Source: Latilactobacillus curvatus JCM 1096 = DSM 20019 (GTDB lineage: Bacteria > Bacillota > Bacilli > Lactobacillales > Lactobacillaceae). From it: DNA of 64,000 bases. This document shows positions 19,306 to 26,715 of the stretch, piece after piece. The position numbers and the translations under genes were made by a program. How positions within the stretch are numbered: position 1 is the stretch's first letter; each line of letters starts with the position of its first letter. The stretch lies in contig NZ_CP026116.1 of the NCBI RefSeq assembly GCF_004101845.1, forward strand, positions 620,001 through 684,000, in the 5' to 3' direction. The notes beneath the pieces are model-generated. The model did not search any database and was not told the DNA's origin. It saw nothing but the letters and a program-made list of their open reading frames with translations.

Positions 19306-19908
19306 ATGACAGAATTATTCGATTTACAACAAACACGCCGGACAATTTATGCACTTGGCAAAAACGTTTCAATGAGCGAAGCTGAATTATCAGAATTAAT
19401 CTTCAACACCATTAAAGAAACACCAACTGCTTTTAACGCCCAAGGTTCACGCGCCATTATTCTCTTTGGAAAAGCAAATGAAACACTTTGGAACGATATT
19501 ACAGCAACTGCCTTAAAACCATTAACACCTGCGGAAAACTTCCCAAGTACACAAGCTAAATTGGCTTCATTCACCGCTGGTGTCGGGACAATCTTGTTCT
19601 TTGAAGATCAAGACGTTGTTAAGAATCTTCAAGAAAACGTGCCATTATATGCCGAAAACTTCCCAACATGGTCAGAACAAGCTTCAGGCATGGCACAATA
19701 TGCCACTTGGTTAGCCCTCGCAGAAAAAAATGTGGGTGCTAGCTTGCAACATTATAACCCAGTAATTGATGAAGCCGTTACTGCAAAATGGAACATTCCA
19801 TCAAACTGGAAACTTCGTGCGCAAATGCCATTTGGTTCAATCGAAAATCCAGCCGATGCTAAAGACTACAATACCGATGCAAGTCGTTTCCAAACCTACA
19901 CAAACTAA
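19306..19908 (+). CDS. Nitroreductase family protein (putative NAD(P)H oxidoreductase)
   Basis: A 200-residue FMN-dependent nitroreductase of the short HBN-like branch. It opens FDLQQTRRTIYALGKNVSMSE with the RRT/RRS FMN-phosphate site and has the ETPTAFNAQGSRAIILFG and QYATWLALAEKNVGASLQHYNP segments. The physiological substrate is unknown. The ATG at 19306 lies 8 nt after GGGAG. Monocistronic, with a terminator at 19924-19952. Confidence 0.88.
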   Translation: MTELFDLQQTRRTIYALGKNVSMSEAELSELIFNTIKETPTAFNAQGSRAIILFGKANETLWNDITATALKPLTPAENFPSTQAKLASFTAGVGTILFFEDQDVVKNLQENVPLYAENFPTWSEQASGMAQYATWLALAEKNVGASLQHYNPVIDEAVTAKWNIPSNWKLRAQMPFGSIENPADAKDYNTDASRFQTYTN

Positions 19909-19923
19909 TTTTAAACCGAATCG

Positions 19924-19952
19924 ACCAGAGTGCGCATGCACTCTGGTTTTTT
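19924..19952 (+). terminator. Terminator after the nitroreductase gene
   Basis: Ten-bp arms ACCAGAGTGC and GCACTCTGGT, followed by TTTTT. Confidence 0.88.
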
Positions 19953-19965
19953 ATTTTACCCAACA

Positions 19966-19998
19966 AAAAAAGCGACTCGCATCCGCGAACCGCTTTTT
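19966..19998 (-). terminator. Terminator of tRNA-Ser
   Basis: Arms AAAAAGCG and CGCTTTTT enclose an inner GCG/CGC pairing. The T run faces the minus strand, just beyond the tRNA 3' end. Confidence 0.75.
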
Positions 19999-20004
19999 AC
20001 TTTA

Positions 20005-20095
20005 AGGAGAATGAGAGATTCGAACTCTCGCGTGGGCAGAACCCACCTGACGGTTTTCAAGACCGTTCCCTTCAGCCAGACTTGGGTAATTCTCC
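20005..20095 (-). tRNA. tRNA-Ser (anticodon UGA)
   Basis: The minus strand folds into a serine tRNA. The acceptor pair is GGAGAAT/ATTCTCC, the anticodon loop is CTTGAAA with TGA, there is a long variable arm, and the T-loop is GTTCGAATC. The discriminator base is U and no CCA is encoded; the next bases are TTA. A strong promoter TTGACA-17 bp-TATTAT lies just upstream (20143-20148 and 20120-20125). It reads UCA, UCG and possibly other UCN codons. Confidence 0.95.
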
Positions 20096-20119
20096 ATATC
20101 AAATCTTACAACGTTTATT

Positions 20120-20148
20120 ATAATATCAAGTTCGCTAATCACTGTCAA
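20120..20148 (-). promoter_or_regulatory. Promoter of tRNA-Ser
   Basis: Consensus TTGACA and TATTAT hexamers are 17 bp apart. The -10 ends 24 bp before the tRNA 5' end. Confidence 0.85.
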
Positions 20149-20296
20149 GCCTGTTTTTTAAAAATAACTGCTATTTACACCCGCCCACCAACTCGGTATC
20201 ATAAAGGGGTGCATTTAAAATCAAGTAAAACTACTTGGACTGGTTCGGAAACTTCCCAGAATAAAAAACTAAGGATCTCAAGGAGGTTAGAAATAA

Positions 20297-21271
20297 ATGC
20301 AAACTCGCAAAATCATTATCGATTGCGATCCAGGCATCGATGACACGCTCGCTTTGAATTTGGCCATTCAATCGCCAGCCGTGGAAGTCGTTGCAATCAC
20401 CATTGTTTGCGGCAACGTTCCCGTCCAAATCGGCGTGGACAATGCCTTTAAGTGTCTTGAACGCCTCGGGCGGCTCGACATTCCCGTTTATGTTGGTGCG
20501 GATAAACCGCTCCATAAACCATTTGTCAGTGCGCAGGATACGCATGGCATGGATGGTTTAGGTGACAGCCATATCCCGCGCCTATCCACTATTCAACCGG
20601 CACAACAATCCGCCGCTGATTTTTTAGCAGCCACTTTTAGTCAACCGAGCGATATCAGTATTATCGCACTCGGACCATTGACCAATATTGCGACTGCGCT
20701 CCAGCGAAATCCAGATTTAGGTCGGCACTGTGCCCGCTTTGTTTCAATGGGTGGGACCTATAAGAGTCACGGTAACTGCTCACCCGTTGCTGAATTCAAC
20801 TACTGGAGCGATCCGGATGCCGCACTGTTGGTATTCGACCAACTCGATCAAAAGATTGAAATGGTTGGCTTAGACGTGACCCGCGAAATTGTCTTCACGC
20901 CAACATTGCTGGCTTATTGTCAGCGTGTCAATCCTGAAGTCGGCGACTATCTAAAAGCCATCACCCAGTTTTATTTTGATTTTCATTGGCAATATGAACA
21001 CATTATCGGCTGTGTGATCAATGATCCATTAGCAGTCGCCTATTTTATCGATCCAACCCTTTGTCACGGCTTTGAAAGTTATACCACCGTCGAAACAACC
21101 GGCATCAGCATTGGCCAAACACTGGTTGACCGGTTCGATTTCTGGCACCGTCCTGCCAATAGCCTCATCTTAACTAAGGTGGACACCAATCGTTTCTTTG
21201 AACAGTTTTTGACCGTCGTTTTAAATGCACAAGCAACCCTCATTAAAACGGACTTACCAAAACTTAGATAA
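20297..21271 (+). CDS. Inosine-uridine-preferring nucleoside hydrolase
   Basis: A 324-residue ribonucleoside hydrolase that splits nucleosides into base and ribose. The calcium-binding DCDPGIDDTLAL motif is at residues 9-20, and the family motif SMGGTYKSHGN follows. D263-type C-terminal metal and base contacts are plausible but not checked. The start follows AGGAGG. It is followed 10 bp later by an ECF S component, suggesting salvage of an imported nucleoside or its products; ribose from nucleosides is a relevant carbon source for meat lactobacilli. Confidence 0.9.
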   Translation: MQTRKIIIDCDPGIDDTLALNLAIQSPAVEVVAITIVCGNVPVQIGVDNAFKCLERLGRLDIPVYVGADKPLHKPFVSAQDTHGMDGLGDSHIPRLSTIQPAQQSAADFLAATFSQPSDISIIALGPLTNIATALQRNPDLGRHCARFVSMGGTYKSHGNCSPVAEFNYWSDPDAALLVFDQLDQKIEMVGLDVTREIVFTPTLLAYCQRVNPEVGDYLKAITQFYFDFHWQYEHIIGCVINDPLAVAYFIDPTLCHGFESYTTVETTGISIGQTLVDRFDFWHRPANSLILTKVDTNRFFEQFLTVVLNAQATLIKTDLPKLR

Positions 21272-21281
21272 GGAACCTATT

Positions 21282-21827
21282 ATGCGAAAATTTAAAACAC
21301 AACACTTAACCATTCTGGCACTTGCCATTGCACTCAATTACGTAGGCGCTAACATTGCCCTATTTTTACGGTTACCAATCTATCTCGATAGCGTCGGCAC
21401 CATTTTAGCCAGCACCCTATTAGGTCCTCTGGCAGGCGCATTAACTGCCACTTGTAGTAGCATCATCAGCGGTGTCACGACCGACTTATTTGCGCTTTAT
21501 TACTTGCCAGACGGTCTATTAACCGGCTTACTCGCTGGATGGCTCTTATACCACCACCAACGGACGAAACGCGAGTTACCCCTTGTTGCTTTAGGTGTCG
21601 CCATTCCCGGCACAATTGTCAGTTCATTAATCACTTACTTCTTGTTCCACGGTATCACCTCTTCAGGGTCAAGTTTAATTGTACAACTACTAAGCGGCTT
21701 GGGACTAAATCAGTTTGTCAGCATTACACTGGTTCAAGCCGGTACGGATTATCTGGACCGGCTCTTGGCAATCATTGTGGTGACACAGGTTTGCGTCCAC
21801 CTCAAACAAAAAATCAAGACACTCTAA
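21282..21827 (+). CDS. ECF transporter S component, substrate unknown
   Basis: A 181-residue integral membrane protein with five or six transmembrane helices. It has the S-component type N-terminal region (ALNYVGANIALFLRLPIYLDSVGTILA). It would work with a shared EcfA-EcfA'-EcfT module encoded elsewhere. The ATG at 21282 follows AAGGAA and lies 10 bp after the nucleoside hydrolase gene. Coupling to that gene suggests a nucleoside, nucleobase or ribose-related substrate; this is inference. Confidence 0.78.
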   Translation: MRKFKTQHLTILALAIALNYVGANIALFLRLPIYLDSVGTILASTLLGPLAGALTATCSSIISGVTTDLFALYYLPDGLLTGLLAGWLLYHHQRTKRELPLVALGVAIPGTIVSSLITYFLFHGITSSGSSLIVQLLSGLGLNQFVSITLVQAGTDYLDRLLAIIVVTQVCVHLKQKIKTL

Positions 21828-21836
21828 TTAATTAAA

Positions 21837-21886
21837 AAAAAGCAAGTGTGCTTCTAACATCAATTAGAAACGCATTTGCTTTTTTT
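21837..21886. terminator. Bidirectional terminator between ECF gene and fRMsr gene
   Basis: Imperfect arms AAAAAAGCAAGTGTG and its near-complement end in GCTTTTTTT. It lies between converging genes. Confidence 0.75.
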
Positions 21887-22352
21887 AGTTTTGCATCAGT
21901 AACGTGACATACTGTTCTAGATAATCTCGGTCGACCTCATCGTAAGCGCCAACGACGCGGTTATCAAGATCCAAAACACCGATTAGTTGATTAGCCTTGA
22001 TCATTGGCACAACAATCTCAGAACGTGCAGCCGAATCACAAGCGATATAATTCTGATGTTGCGCCGTGTCTTCTACAATTAACGTTGTGTGCTTTGCGGC
22101 GGCTTCACCACACACCCCTTTACCTAGTGCAATGTGCATACACGAGACGTTTCCTTGAAATGGGCCTAAAATCAGCTCAGCATCTTGATACAGATAATAA
22201 CCCGCAAAAACAGTCTCCGGTAATATTTGATTTAATAACGCCGAAGAATTTGCTAGATTAGCAATTAAATTCGTTTCACCTGCCAGCAAAGCAGCTTGTT
22301 GTTTTAAGAGCATTTCGTAAGCCTCGACTTTAGCTTCTTTTGATTTAAACAT
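21885..22352 (-). CDS. Free methionine-(R)-sulfoxide reductase (GAF domain)
   Basis: A 155-residue single GAF-domain protein. Three cysteines, C71, C81 and C105, sit where the catalytic and resolving cysteines of fRMsr are found, in contexts VSCMHIALGKGVCGEAA and YIACDSAARSEIVVP. The enzyme reduces free methionine-R-sulfoxide with thioredoxin. The ATG at 22352 follows GAGGAAG. Single gene. Confidence 0.87.
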   Translation of the reverse strand: MFKSKEAKVEAYEMLLKQQAALLAGETNLIANLANSSALLNQILPETVFAGYYLYQDAELILGPFQGNVSCMHIALGKGVCGEAAAKHTTLIVEDTAQHQNYIACDSAARSEIVVPMIKANQLIGVLDLDNRVVGAYDEVDRDYLEQYVTLLMQN

Positions 22353-22433
22353 CACAATCACTTCCTCTTTTCAAGCTATTATAGTGGAAGCTTGCTGCGT
22401 TAGCAATTCAAAACATCCCTTAATTTCGACATT

Positions 22434-22463
22434 AAAAAAACCGCACATCGGCGGTTTTTTTAA
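22434..22463 (-). terminator. Terminator after the adenosyltransferase gene
   Basis: Arms AAAAAACCGC and GCGGTTTTTT overlap the stop codon of the minus-strand gene. Confidence 0.8.
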
Positions 22464-23014
22464 TGAAAAATTGTTTTATTTCTTCGATAAACTGTCTCTG
22501 GTTCGCCCTCTTCATGATTGACGTACCGCGCAATCGCGTATAAATAATCAGAGAGCCGATTCAAGAAAGTTAATACAGCTTCGTTAATCGGTTCTACTTC
22601 CTGCAAGGCGACGACTTGGCGTTCAACACGCCGCGCAATTGTCCGACAATATTGTAGTTTCGCTGCTGATGGTACTCCCCCAGGTAAAATAAATTCTTTT
22701 AAAGCAGGTGGAACATCTGCATACTGATCAATCTTAGCTTCTAACCATTTCGTGTATGCGTTGTCTGTCCGATACCCCCGCGAATCATCCGGCGTCGCTA
22801 AATCTGTCCCACAGTCAAACAGAATTTGTTGAATCTCAACCAATTCCATTCTCAATGCCGGATAATCAGGTAAATCACTGATGACGACACCTAAGTATGA
22901 ATTTAACTCATCAACACCCCCGTATGCTTCCACACGAATTGCGTTTTTGCGCACTTTTTGACCGCCGATAATTCTGGTTAATCCCTTGTCACCGGTCTTT
23001 GTATATAGTTTCAA
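22460..23014 (-). CDS. Corrinoid adenosyltransferase (PduO/MMAB type)
   Basis: ATP:cob(I)alamin adenosyltransferase that makes adenosylcobalamin. It has the N-terminal YTKTGDKGLTRIIGG ATP loop, the VEAYGGVDELNSYLG segment, and the C-terminal RRVERQVVAL and LNRLSDYLYAIARYVN helices. At 184 residues it is the standalone form. The TTG at 23014 follows TAGGAGG. No cobalamin-dependent enzyme or B12 synthesis gene is nearby, so its partner is not evident in this window. Confidence 0.88.
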   Translation of the reverse strand: MKLYTKTGDKGLTRIIGGQKVRKNAIRVEAYGGVDELNSYLGVVISDLPDYPALRMELVEIQQILFDCGTDLATPDDSRGYRTDNAYTKWLEAKIDQYADVPPALKEFILPGGVPSAAKLQYCRTIARRVERQVVALQEVEPINEAVLTFLNRLSDYLYAIARYVNHEEGEPETVYRRNKTIFH

Positions 23015-23095
23015 TCCGTAGCCTCCTAAAACTGTCATCCATTATCAATTTTAGTGTACCACGTTTGAAAGCGAATTTTTGGCGTTGCTTAATTT

Positions 23096-23854
23096 TTAAC
23101 ACTTGTCTGCTTGTATCAATTTAAGTAATGCCTCAATTCGACGGTACGAAACATCACATGTATCGCCATTTGCAAATATCACTTGATGCGTCTCCTTATC
23201 AATCCGTACGACTTTGTCCGGATTCACTAGGATACTCTTATGGGCTCTGAAAAATTGTGGCAATTGCGCTTGAATCGTCACGATTTTCCCTACAAATTCA
23301 CTTAACCGATGATCACTGTGTAAGAAGACGTGCCGTGCTTTATACGCTGTTTCGAAATAATTAATCTCTTGAATTGCCACTTTTTCAAACGATAATCCAT
23401 CATCATATTCAAAATGAGCTGGTTCTTCAGCTAATGGCACCTGTTGTTGTCGTAACTTAATGGCATCGTTAATGGTTGCTTGAATATCTGCACGAACCTG
23501 TGCTAACCCGCGATCCTTCAAAATAAAATTCAAAACATTAATTCGGCGTTGAATGGTTTCCATTAAAAGTTCGTCATGTGTTGAAACGAACACAATCTGT
23601 GCATATGGATCCAATTCACGAATTTTAAGCGCCAATTCCATCCCATCCAGCACGTCATTCTCTAAATCAATATCAAGAAAGTAAACGCCCCCTTGCGTTT
23701 GACTTTCTTGTAAAAAAATTAATAGGTCATAGCCATTCTTAGTCTTCAAACGCACCTGAGCATCCAATATATTTTGTTGAATATATGCCGTTATAATCTC
23801 TTCATAACTATCTAGTAAAACCTGTTTATCATCACATAAAAAAATATCAACCAT
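23096..23854 (-). CDS. LytTR-family response regulator (AgrA-like)
   Basis: A 252-residue regulator. The receiver domain (1-125) has acidic D8/D9 and phospho-acceptor D61 in YFLDIDL. The C-terminal LytTR DNA-binding domain (about 145-250) contains YFETAYKARHVFLHSDHR and FFRAHKSILVNPDKV. The start at 23854 follows AGGAGGAG and overlaps the kinase gene by 8 bp, so the two are translationally coupled. Predicted targets are the direct repeats at 25383-25412. LytTR proteins usually act on peptide-pheromone or bacteriocin circuits. Confidence 0.92.
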   Translation of the reverse strand: MVDIFLCDDKQVLLDSYEEIITAYIQQNILDAQVRLKTKNGYDLLIFLQESQTQGGVYFLDIDLENDVLDGMELALKIRELDPYAQIVFVSTHDELLMETIQRRINVLNFILKDRGLAQVRADIQATINDAIKLRQQQVPLAEEPAHFEYDDGLSFEKVAIQEINYFETAYKARHVFLHSDHRLSEFVGKIVTIQAQLPQFFRAHKSILVNPDKVVRIDKETHQVIFANGDTCDVSYRRIEALLKLIQADKC

Positions 23855-25223
23855 GGGTCTCCTCCTGTTCAACAACAAGCATTGCAACGAAATAGTCTCC
23901 ATCTTGTTTTAACATTAAGCTAAAATCTGAGCGCATATCCGTGATTTCTTTAGCAGTTGTGAGCCCAAGCCCGCGATTAATCCCCTTCGTTGAATAACCA
24001 GCCTGATAAAGCTGACCAAATTCTACTGGTGTATTAATCGTATTTTTGACACAATAGACCATCTTACCCTTTTGCTCGAATAAACTGACACTGATTGAAC
24101 CATCTTTAATATCATTTACCGCGTCAATTGCATTATCCAAAAAGATTCCCAGAATCCGTAATTCATCAAAATACTGTTGTTGTTGCTTAAATAAATCCGG
24201 TTGAACCTCTAAATTAAAGGGAATCCGATTATTATGTGCTTCAATATACTTGCTAAAAATAATGCCTTTAATATAAGCATTATTAATCTCTTGAAACCGT
24301 CCAATTGCCTGATCTTGAATCGTGTCAAAGTTATAATGCGTTAGTAAATCATGAAAATCCTGCATTAAAACTGGGCTCCCTTGTTCATTGATAATTGTCT
24401 CTAAAGCCAATAAAGCATTGGCGATATCGTGGCGAAACTTGCGTATTTCACGGTAGTTACGCTCTAACTGTTCAACATACAGCGTTAGATTTCGCTGACT
24501 TTCTTGTTCTACGTTGATTCTATTTTGGCGAATCACAGCTTTCGTATACAAAAGCATTCCCACAATCACCAAAACTAATAGTAATAGCACAAGTCCTAAC
24601 ACAAGGTACAAATATTCAACCGGCAGATTCGCATGCTTAAAGCTATCAAAAAGCACCATCACTGCCACCACAAATAACGCGAGACCGGCTAAAATCGTGC
24701 CGGCCACGCACATACCGTATGAAGCAATGGATGCTTTAATAAGCTGATCTAACCGTTGGACAATTAATCCTAATCCGGCTGCAATCAATAATTGACTCAA
24801 CATAATTAAACACACCATTTGCCAATTAAACTGGCTACTCATCAGATTATCAAGGCCCTTTAAGTGAGTATACCCAATTAACCCCACCGTTGTCAGAACC
24901 GATGATAGCATCACGATGATGTAACTAAAGATGGTTGCGATAATTAACGCATAACTTGTCTTTAATTTACGCAGATTTTTAAAGCCATTTAACCAACCAT
25001 ATAATCCAACAGTTGCCAAAATCAGCCATAGCTCTTCAAGAAAATTTCCAATTAATAAATCCATTCCCTGAATAAAAGCAATGCCGACTCCAACTGATAA
25101 TAGTAGTTGAAATCTGTTCGTTCGTTTCAACTTCCCCGTCAAAAATAATACTAATAGTAGAAACGAACTAAACGTACTTAGATTAATGATAATCTGCATT
25201 GCCAGCGGCATTTTCATTGCCAT
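23847..25223 (-). CDS. AgrC-like sensor histidine kinase
   Basis: A 458-residue HPK10-type kinase. About seven transmembrane segments occupy residues 8-230, followed by a coiled linker, the phospho-acceptor H265 in RKFRHDIAN, an N box around LDNAIDAV and a glycine-rich NRGLGLTTAKE. This is the layout of kinases that sense secreted peptides. The ATG follows GGGAG by 8 nt. It is 23 bp downstream of the short peptide ORF and overlaps the response regulator gene. The signal is unknown; it is not the usual agr locus because no AgrB is present. Confidence 0.92.
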   Translation of the reverse strand: MAMKMPLAMQIIINLSTFSSFLLLVLFLTGKLKRTNRFQLLLSVGVGIAFIQGMDLLIGNFLEELWLILATVGLYGWLNGFKNLRKLKTSYALIIATIFSYIIVMLSSVLTTVGLIGYTHLKGLDNLMSSQFNWQMVCLIMLSQLLIAAGLGLIVQRLDQLIKASIASYGMCVAGTILAGLALFVVAVMVLFDSFKHANLPVEYLYLVLGLVLLLLVLVIVGMLLYTKAVIRQNRINVEQESQRNLTLYVEQLERNYREIRKFRHDIANALLALETIINEQGSPVLMQDFHDLLTHYNFDTIQDQAIGRFQEINNAYIKGIIFSKYIEAHNNRIPFNLEVQPDLFKQQQQYFDELRILGIFLDNAIDAVNDIKDGSISVSLFEQKGKMVYCVKNTINTPVEFGQLYQAGYSTKGINRGLGLTTAKEITDMRSDFSLMLKQDGDYFVAMLVVEQEETHG

Positions 25224-25246
25224 GCATAAAACTCCCTACTCGAACC

Positions 25247-25291
25247 TTAATTCCAAAACCAGAAAATTAAATTTTGAATGTTACTCATCAT
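25247..25291 (-). CDS. Candidate signalling peptide, 14 residues (MMSNIQNLIFWFWN)
   Basis: A very short ORF encodes MMSNIQNLIFWFWN. The strong Shine-Dalgarno AAAGGAGGGG (25299-25308) is 9 nt from the ATG, far better than chance upstream sequence. It ends 23 bp before the kinase gene in the same orientation and lies downstream of the LytTR-type operator. The C-terminal half is hydrophobic and aromatic (LIFWFW), like linear pheromones, and it lacks the cysteine needed for an Agr thiolactone ring. A leader peptide controlling kinase translation is the main alternative. No family recognised. Confidence 0.6.
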   Translation of the reverse strand: MMSNIQNLIFWFWN

Positions 25292-25344
25292 TATCATACC
25301 CCTCCTTTCATATTATGAATACCCATGATTGGTGACTCATTTCG

Positions 25345-25412
25345 ATTTTATCACGTAATTTTTTTAAAAGGATTAAATGTCATAAACGTATACTTGTCTG
25401 CATTAAACGTAT
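25345..25412 (-). promoter_or_regulatory. LytTR-type operator and promoter of the peptide-kinase-regulator unit
   Basis: Read on the minus strand, ATACGTTTA occurs twice (25404-25412 and 25383-25391) with exactly 12 bp between copies. That 9-12-9 direct repeat is the layout of operators bound by AgrA/PlnC-type LytTR dimers. A -10-like GATAAAAT lies at 25345-25352, about 30 bp downstream of the second repeat, with no good -35, as expected for an activated promoter. The upstream repeat also touches a TATAAT (25412-25417) facing the divergent XRE-TPR gene. Confidence 0.65.
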
Positions 25413-25460
25413 ATAATTAATCATAAATATAGATAAATAATTACTATTTGGAGGCTAAAA

Positions 25461-26291
25461 ATGTTTTTAGGCCAATTGATCCATCAACAGCGACTCAACA
25501 AGCAACTGACACAGTCTGAATTAGCAGCGGGGATTTGCACGCAAAATACAATCAGCAAAATTGAAAAGAAAAATCTGCCCCCCACAATCCCAATTCTAAT
25601 TAAGATTTGTACACGGCTTGGATTGACATTAAATGAACTTTTCACCGAATTTAACGCGCTCGACACTGCCAGTGACGAAGGCGTGATTTCTGCGGAAGTT
25701 GCTTTATTAGCAGGCGATTCTGGCCCTGCTGCCGCATTAATTACCGATATCGACTTCAAGGCAACCGAACATCCTTATCCCGCCATCTTCTTCTTTTTCA
25801 ATGGCTATTTAAGTTACCTTGACCATCAATCTGAATTACAGATTTTTTCCGCTTATAACTCGTTCACAGCGGCCATCGGTGACGACACTTCAACGTTGAA
25901 GTTACTTCTAAATACCGGTATGGGTTTAATTTACCAAGAAGCTGGCGAGGAATTAGCTGATTTTTATTTCAATAATAATATCAATTTCATCAACCAACTT
26001 GATCACATCAATGTCATTGATGTTCAACGCGTCCTATTTGCTTCGCGTCACACAGCAGCCTATATGATTAACCAACACCGCATTGATGCAGCTATCGAGT
26101 TTTTGACGAAAGCCCTCAAACTGAGTCAAAAAAATCAAATCATCAAACAAGTCGATCATTTGTATTACCTCCGTGCTCGGGCACGCCAACAAAGCGGTCG
26201 AGACTATGCAGAAGATCGCGAAACCGCGTTAGTTTTTGCCAAATACCTTAAAAATAACGCGTTAATCGCGAAAATTAAAGCGTTAAACTAA
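25461..26291 (+). CDS. XRE-family regulator with TPR-like C-terminus (RRNPP-like), second copy
   Basis: A 276-residue regulator with an XRE helix-turn-helix (residues 5-60, including GICTQNTISKIEKK) and a C-terminal helical repeat domain. It is related to the regulator at 14783-15625. It is divergent from the peptide-kinase-regulator unit and shares its intergenic region with the LytTR repeats. The ATG follows TTTGGAGG. It may be a second receptor or a target of the same circuit; that is inference. Confidence 0.85.
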   Translation: MFLGQLIHQQRLNKQLTQSELAAGICTQNTISKIEKKNLPPTIPILIKICTRLGLTLNELFTEFNALDTASDEGVISAEVALLAGDSGPAAALITDIDFKATEHPYPAIFFFFNGYLSYLDHQSELQIFSAYNSFTAAIGDDTSTLKLLLNTGMGLIYQEAGEELADFYFNNNINFINQLDHINVIDVQRVLFASRHTAAYMINQHRIDAAIEFLTKALKLSQKNQIIKQVDHLYYLRARARQQSGRDYAEDRETALVFAKYLKNNALIAKIKALN

Positions 26292-26323
26292 AAAACACTA
26301 TCCGATTGGATAGTGTTTTTTTA
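26289..26323 (+). terminator. Terminator after the XRE-TPR gene
   Basis: Arms AAAAACACTATCC and GGATAGTGTTTTT, loop GATT, then a T run. Confidence 0.92.
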
Positions 26324-26410
26324 ACTAATTGGATGTAAGCTGATTCCTGAGACAACTTTTAAGAGAGGGTATAATGAATAAATCATCTCTCAAAAGGAAG
26401 GAATTTTTAC

Positions 26411-26662
26411 ATGCCAACTCGTTACGACAAAGAATTCAAACAAAACATTATCAACCTATATAAGCAAGGCGAATCAGCTGCCCAACTGGCCAGAGAATAT
26501 GGCATTGGCTATTCAACAGTTCATAAGTGGATCCAGGGCCAGGCCAAAACTCAATCCGGTAAATCGCCAGACGAAATCAAAGCGATGGAAAAGCGACTGG
26601 CTTCGCTGTCTGAGGAGAACGAAATCCTAAAAAAAGCCCTGGGCTTCCTTGCGCAGAAGTAA
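26411..26662 (+). CDS. IS3-family OrfA
   Basis: An 83-residue protein with an HTH (AAQLAREYGIGYSTVHKWIQ) and a leucine-zipper tail. Near its end is A7 (26629-26635). A -1 slip there opens the frame straight into orfB, the usual way IS3 elements make the OrfAB transposase. Confidence 0.92.
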   Translation: MPTRYDKEFKQNIINLYKQGESAAQLAREYGIGYSTVHKWIQGQAKTQSGKSPDEIKAMEKRLASLSEENEILKKALGFLAQK

Positions 26663-26715
26663 CCAATATCTTTGATTACATTCACCAAGAAAGCCATCAC
26701 CACCAGGTAACCAAG

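Noticed and set aside
19930-20343. A 137-codon plus-strand ORF covering tRNA-Ser
   Set aside because: It crosses the tRNA gene, its promoter and a terminator on the other strand, and its predicted protein has no domain.
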